This document shows positions 60,466 to 64,000 of a stretch of 64,000 nucleotides of DNA, one piece after another. Every line of letters begins with the position of its first letter. Position 1 is the first letter of the stretch. The DNA lies in assembly GCF_023656745.1 (NCBI RefSeq), contig NZ_JAMOKO010000008.1, forward strand, positions 1 to 64,000. Reading direction: 5' to 3'. The translations under genes and the position numbers were made by a program. Source of the stretch: Collinsella sp. BG-O-102. GTDB lineage: Bacteria > Actinomycetota > Coriobacteriia > Coriobacteriales > Coriobacteriaceae. The notes beneath the pieces are model-generated. The model saw nothing but the letters and a program-made list of their open reading frames with translations. It was not told the origin of the DNA and did no database searches.

Positions 60466-61710
60466 TTACTCGTGATCTTGGTAAATCTCACGCGGAGCAA
60501 GCTCCGAATGTTTGCGTTTTAAGGTCTTAGGGGCCTTATACGTGTTGCTCTCGAAGTCGATGTACTCGGTCTGCTTGAGCAGGCGCTCGATCATCTCCTC
60601 ATGATCGAACAACTCCCAGGCCTCATGCACGGCATCGAGTTTAGCGTGCGTCTCGGGACGGCGCGGCATAAACAGCGTGCAGCAGTCGGGAGCGGCCTCA
60701 GTCGAGATATCGAACGTACCGATCTCCTCGGCACGCGCAATGATCTCCTGCTTGTCCGAACCGATGAGAGGACGGAACACGGGGATCTTCACGGCCTCGT
60801 TGACGGCCATGATATTCTCAAGCGTTTGGGAGGCAACCTGTCCAAGCGATTCGCCCGTCACGATGGCATTGGCGCCCTCGATGTGTGCAATGCGCTCGGC
60901 AACCGAATACATAATGCGGCGATACATGATCACGCGCAGGTTGCTGGGACAGGTGACCGAAATCTCACGCTGGCAGTCGCCAAACGGCACCACGTACAGG
61001 CGGCCGATCTGGACACCCGGCTCAAGCGCACGGATGATGTCCTGCACCAGATACTCACTCGTATCGGGCGTCTGCGGACGACCAGAGAAATGTACCGGCA
61101 CGCACACCGCGCCGCGACGCGCGAGCATCCAGGTCGCCACCGGAGAATCGATACCCGACGACAGCAGCGTCACGACCTTGCCGGCAGAACCCACCGGCAG
61201 ACCGCCCACGCCGCGCTCGGAGCGCGCGTACACATAAACGCTACCCTGGACCACCAGTACGTGCACCATCGCATCGGGGTCGTGCATTTGAACCTTTTTA
61301 TCGGGGAAGGCCTCACACAGCACCTCACCCACCTGACGATTGATGTCAATCGAGGTAAGCTCATAGTCAGTATTGGAGCGCTTGGCGTGCACCTTAAAAG
61401 AATCGAAGGAACCAAACTCGCGCAGCGCCTTCACGGCGGCGGCGCAGTACTCCTGCGAGTCGCGGTTGGTGTGATACGCCAAAGACACACGTGCAACGCC
61501 GGGAACGGTGCGAATGACACGCGCCGCCTCATCGGCCTGATGCTCGTTAAAGGTCACGAGGATATAACCGGAAATTCGAGACACGGCATTCACGGAAAAG
61601 GCGGCCAAGGCCGCCTTGATGTTATCCATGAGGATATGCTCAAAATGTGCGCGGTTCTTACCCTTCAGTCCAACCTCGTGATAGTGGACCAGGCAGACGC
61701 GAGCCGCCAT
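60466..61710 (-). CDS. thiI: tRNA 4-thiouridine synthase ThiI
   Basis: The 414-residue enzyme makes 4-thiouridine at tRNA position 8 and may supply sulfur for thiazole. An N-terminal ferredoxin-like/THUMP region (about 60-165) is followed by the PP-loop VVTLLSSGIDSPVATWMLAR and the CCTLFMPRRPETHA segment. The C-terminal rhodanese domain of the E. coli enzyme is absent, as in most Gram-positives. It starts right after the rpoZ stop. Confidence 0.93.
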   Translation of the reverse strand: MAARVCLVHYHEVGLKGKNRAHFEHILMDNIKAALAAFSVNAVSRISGYILVTFNEHQADEAARVIRTVPGVARVSLAYHTNRDSQEYCAAAVKALREFGSFDSFKVHAKRSNTDYELTSIDINRQVGEVLCEAFPDKKVQMHDPDAMVHVLVVQGSVYVYARSERGVGGLPVGSAGKVVTLLSSGIDSPVATWMLARRGAVCVPVHFSGRPQTPDTSEYLVQDIIRALEPGVQIGRLYVVPFGDCQREISVTCPSNLRVIMYRRIMYSVAERIAHIEGANAIVTGESLGQVASQTLENIMAVNEAVKIPVFRPLIGSDKQEIIARAEEIGTFDISTEAAPDCCTLFMPRRPETHAKLDAVHEAWELFDHEEMIERLLKQTEYIDFESNTYKAPKTLKRKHSELAPREIYQDHE

Positions 61711-61992
61711 TTAGGCTTCAGCAACCTTGTGGCCGAGCGCCTTCTCGTAACGGGCCTCGTCGTAAGAGATGTCGCCGTCGACAATCTCGTCCATAGCCAT
61801 CGAAATGGTATCGGCACCGGAAAGCCCGATGGTGATGTCATCGACATCCTGGACGGCAAGCACGCGGTTGTGCTGGCCACGCAGCATGCTGTTAATGTCG
61901 CAGGCGCGCTTGGAGGCAAGCGAAGCGAGCAGGAAGCGGTTGTGATCGGTCTTCTCCAGAAGATCGTCAATGCAAGGCTTTACAACGGACAC
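61711..61992 (-). CDS. rpoZ: RNA polymerase omega subunit
   Basis: The 93-residue protein has the omega pattern CIDDLLEKTDHNRFLLASLA and SKRACDINSMLRGQ, which wraps the beta-prime C-terminus. It lies 5 bases after gmk in the mihF-gmk-rpoZ order usual for actinobacteria. thiI follows with no gap. Confidence 0.88.
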   Translation of the reverse strand: MSVVKPCIDDLLEKTDHNRFLLASLASKRACDINSMLRGQHNRVLAVQDVDDITIGLSGADTISMAMDEIVDGDISYDEARYEKALGHKVAEA

Positions 61993-61997
61993 GGACC

Positions 61998-62567
61998 TCA
62001 GATCCTTTCATGCATATCGAGAACGCGAACGAGCTCATCGGTCGCGCGGTCGAGATCGTCATTAACCACGACGTCGTCGTAGCGGTCGGCAAGGGCAAGC
62101 TCATCGGCGGCGTTTGCCATACGCAGCTCAATCGTCTCGGGCGTCTCGGTACCGCGACCGACCAGGCGCTCGCGGAGTACCTCAAGCGAAGGCGGCTTGA
62201 TAAAGATCAACACGGCCTCGGGGAAACGCTCCTTCACCTGCAGGGCGCCCTGGACATCGATCTCCAAAATCAGAGATGCGCCAGAGGCGAGCTTGGATGT
62301 GACCTCGCTCACCAACGTGCCGTAGCAGTTACCGTGGACCTCGGCCCACTCAACAAACTCACCGTTTGCCACGCGGCGGTCGAACTCCTCGCGCGTCAGA
62401 AAAAAGTAGTTGACGCCGTCGACCTCACCTTTGCGTGGTGCTCGCGTGGTAGCCGAAACCGTCAGGCCCAGGTTCGAGCGGCGCTCGCGCACACGAGTGA
62501 CGAGCGTACCCTTCCCTGCGCCTGACGGTCCAGAAATCACAAAGAGCTTGGAATCCTGAGCGCTCAC
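61998..62567 (-). CDS. gmk: Guanylate kinase
   Basis: The 189-residue enzyme converts GMP to GDP. FVISGPSGAGKGTLVTRVRE is the P-loop, with TTRAPRKGEVDGVNYFFLTR and FVEWAEVHGNCYGT in the GMP-binding region. It abuts the mihF stop (no gap). Confidence 0.96.
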   Translation of the reverse strand: MSAQDSKLFVISGPSGAGKGTLVTRVRERRSNLGLTVSATTRAPRKGEVDGVNYFFLTREEFDRRVANGEFVEWAEVHGNCYGTLVSEVTSKLASGASLILEIDVQGALQVKERFPEAVLIFIKPPSLEVLRERLVGRGTETPETIELRMANAADELALADRYDDVVVNDDLDRATDELVRVLDMHERI

Positions 62568-62876
62568 TTATTTGGTCAGCTGCTCGAGGAGCTGCTCGCG
62601 CTGACGGACGCCGAGGCCCTGGACGCGACGGGTAGCGGAGATACCAAGCTCCTCCATGATCTTGGCGGCCTTGGCCTTGCCATAACCAGGAAGAGACTCG
62701 ATGAGGGTGGAAACCTTCATGCGGGAAGCGATGGGGTCATCGGAGTTGAGCACGGACTCGAGGGACTTCTCGCCCTTCTTGATCTGCTCGCGAAGCTCAG
62801 CGCGGGCGTGACGTGCGGCAGCAGCCTTCTCAAGAGCCTGCTTGCGCTGCTCATCGGTAAGCTGAGGGAGTGCCAT
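62568..62876 (-). CDS. mihF: Actinobacterial integration host factor
   Basis: The 102-residue DNA-binding protein starts MALPQLTDEQRKQALEKAAA and contains KVSTLIESLPGYGKAKAAKI and the RRVQGLGVRQREQLLE end, the typical mIHF helix-two-turn-helix. The ATG at 62876 follows GGAGG; an upstream start would add four residues. It compacts the nucleoid and is a marker of actinobacteria. Confidence 0.93.
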   Translation of the reverse strand: MALPQLTDEQRKQALEKAAAARHARAELREQIKKGEKSLESVLNSDDPIASRMKVSTLIESLPGYGKAKAAKIMEELGISATRRVQGLGVRQREQLLEQLTK

Positions 62877-62916
62877 TCGTACCTCCAAATAGTTGGGTTA
62901 TATCTGATTCAATAAT

Positions 62917-62950
62917 TGGCATTTTAGCACGTAGAACGTACAAAATGCCC
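62917..62950. repeat. Inverted repeat in the mihF leader
   Basis: GGCATTTT (62918-62925) pairs with AAAATGCC (62942-62949), and an inner ACGT/ACGT pair extends the stem. It lies 40-75 bases before the mihF start, so it could form a leader hairpin or an operator. A possible promoter (TTGCAC, 17 bases, TAACCT on the minus strand) lies just upstream of it. Confidence 0.4.
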
Positions 62951-63012
62951 AATCGCGGCTCCATAGGTTAGACGATACCCGCAAAAAGTGCAATATACTG
63001 CGCCCAAAGTTA

Positions 63013-63070
63013 AGCCCCTGACCTGCGATTCCACACAAAGGATGGGAAAGTTTACGCAGGCACAGGGGCT
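63013..63070 (-). terminator. Hairpin after pyrF
   Basis: AGCCCCTG and CCTGCG (63013-63027, one bulged base) pair with CGCAGG and CAGGGGCT (63055-63070, two bulged bases) around a 27-base loop. It lies 45 bases after the pyrF stop; the T-tail is weak. The large loop recalls the foldback elements elsewhere in the window, with a different core. Confidence 0.5.
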
Positions 63071-63115
63071 ATTTTGTGCTAATGAGACCCAAAAGTGGTG
63101 ACTTAGGGGAATCTT

Positions 63116-63832
63116 TTAGGCGACGTTTTCGACCAGCTCGGCGACGATGGCGTCAAAGGCGGCAACCGGATCGTCGGCGCCGGTGATGGGACGGCCCACC
63201 ACAATGTGGCTTGCGCCACGCTCGATAGCCTGGGAAGGCGTCGCCACGCGGGACTGGTCACCAAGGGCGGCACCCACCGGACGCACACCCGGAGTCACGA
63301 TCAGGGCATCAGGGCCCAGCAGCTCACGCATGTCGTGAGCCTCCATCGGCGAGCACACGATGCCATCGATGCCGTTGGCCTGAGCGAGCTTTGCCAGGCG
63401 GGCGGCCTCCTCAGCCACGGGCGACTCGACACCGATCTCGCTCAAGGCATCCTGATTCATGCTCGTGAGCACGGTGATGGCGACGAGCTTGGCGCGGTCC
63501 TCGCGCGCCTCCTCGGCACCCTCGCGGCAGGCAGCGAGCATGGCGCCCGAACCCAAGCCGTGAACCGAGAGCAGGTCGGCACCGGCAAGCGAGGCCGAAC
63601 GGGCGGCACCGCGAACCTGATGCGGAATATCATGGAACTTAAGGTCAAGGAAGACCTTAAAGCCCAGGTCCTTAAAGGTCTTGACGATCTCGGGGCCCTC
63701 AGCGTAATAGAGCGTCATACCAACCTTAAGCCAGGCGGCATGGCCCGAAAGCTCGTGGGCGAGCTCGAGCGCACGCTCACGATCGCAGTCGAGGGCGACG
63801 ATTACGCGGTCGCGGGCATCGGTCTCTAGCAT
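63116..63832 (-). CDS. pyrF: Orotidine 5'-phosphate decarboxylase
   Basis: The 238-residue enzyme makes UMP, the last step of the pathway. VIVALDCDRERALELAHELS, WLKVGMTLYYAEGPEIVK, the active-site FLDLKFHDIPHQV (DxKxxDI) and TPGVRPVGAALGDQSRVATP are typical. Its start overlaps the pyrD end by 7 bases. Confidence 0.96.
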   Translation of the reverse strand: MLETDARDRVIVALDCDRERALELAHELSGHAAWLKVGMTLYYAEGPEIVKTFKDLGFKVFLDLKFHDIPHQVRGAARSASLAGADLLSVHGLGSGAMLAACREGAEEAREDRAKLVAITVLTSMNQDALSEIGVESPVAEEAARLAKLAQANGIDGIVCSPMEAHDMRELLGPDALIVTPGVRPVGAALGDQSRVATPSQAIERGASHIVVGRPITGADDPVAAFDAIVAELVENVA

Positions 63833-64000
63833 TCGAAAGCACCTACCAGCTCGTTGATGTCCTTTACGCCCTGGGACTCGGCCCAGGCCTCGAGCTCATG
63901 CGCGATCTTGAGCGAAGCGCACGGATCGACGAAGTTGGCCATGCCGACCGACACGCAGGTGGCGCCGGCCAGGATAAACTCAGCCGCATCCTCGCCGGTC
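63826..64000 (-). CDS. pyrD: Dihydroorotate dehydrogenase, C-terminal part
   Basis: Only the last 57 codons are in the window. They read TGEDAAEFILAGATCVSVGM, ANFVDPCASLKIAHELEAW and end VKDINELVGAFEC, matching the FMN-phosphate-binding end of class 1B PyrD ('FIxAGAxxVxVGTANFxDP'). It is the first visible gene of a pyrD-pyrF operon; the rest lies beyond the right edge. Confidence 0.85.
   Translation of the reverse strand, partial: TGEDAAEFILAGATCVSVGMANFVDPCASLKIAHELEAWAESQGVKDINELVGAFEC

Overview
The window reads as chromosomal DNA of a Coriobacteriia member of the Actinomycetota, most likely Collinsella or a close relative. Three things support this. The G+C is fairly high. Actinobacterial marker genes are present (a GarA-like FHA protein next to an FtsR-type MerR regulator and a CDP-alcohol phosphatidyltransferase, plus an actinobacterial integration host factor next to gmk and rpoZ). 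These sit beside a Firmicute-like set: RNase Y, RNase J, SpoVS, YneA-like LysM protein and LexA boxes of the CGAAC-N4-GTTCG type. The genus assignment is an inference; no 16S rRNA or tRNA gene was recognised.

Bases 1-6060 are an accessory patchwork: the end of an IS3/IS150-type element, a beheaded DUF6273 surface-protein tail abutting a beheaded thioredoxin-like gene, a secreted four-cysteine small protein with a small membrane protein (bacteriocin-like layout), an exonuclease remnant, an ABC permease-ATPase fusion with an overlapping anchored protein, an AT-rich stretch with a DUF1648 gene, and a truncated orphan antitoxin. Bases 6070-10906 are a very G+C-rich minus-strand lantibiotic-immunity-type module: ABC ATPase, two permeases, a YxeA-like secreted protein, response regulator and histidine kinase.

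Bases 11292-19349 carry mostly plus-strand genes: CDP-alcohol phosphatidyltransferase, GarA, FtsR, apt, an NlpC/P60 hydrolase, DegV and a diacylglycerol glycosyltransferase, with DUF1836 and trxB on the minus strand. Bases 19742-22646 are an SOS/nucleotide region (dut, nrdR, LysM protein, divergent lexA).

From 22631 to the right edge nearly everything is on the minus strand and is conserved housekeeping: rny-ATPase-spoVS-miaB-miaA-hflX; rnj-ftsK-rodZ-yajQ-rimO-pgsA-cinA then recA-recX; rpsO then pnp; dus-hemW-dnaJ2-dnaJ-mtaB-phoH-ybeY-dgkA-era-recO; rpsT then lepA; comEA-comEC-holA; mihF-gmk-rpoZ-thiI; pyrD-pyrF. Together these cover RNA decay, tRNA modification, DNA repair and uptake, envelope lipid synthesis and pyrimidine synthesis.

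The most unusual signals are non-coding. (1) Two inverted pairs of foldback elements (19361-19725 and 40921-41339): within each pair the loop core is shared, but each copy has its own perfect 23-40 bp self-complementary arms. (2) An array of ACCAAA units at about 11-bp spacing lies upstream of recA, with a shorter, weaker version upstream of comEA, suggesting a competence-linked regulator site.
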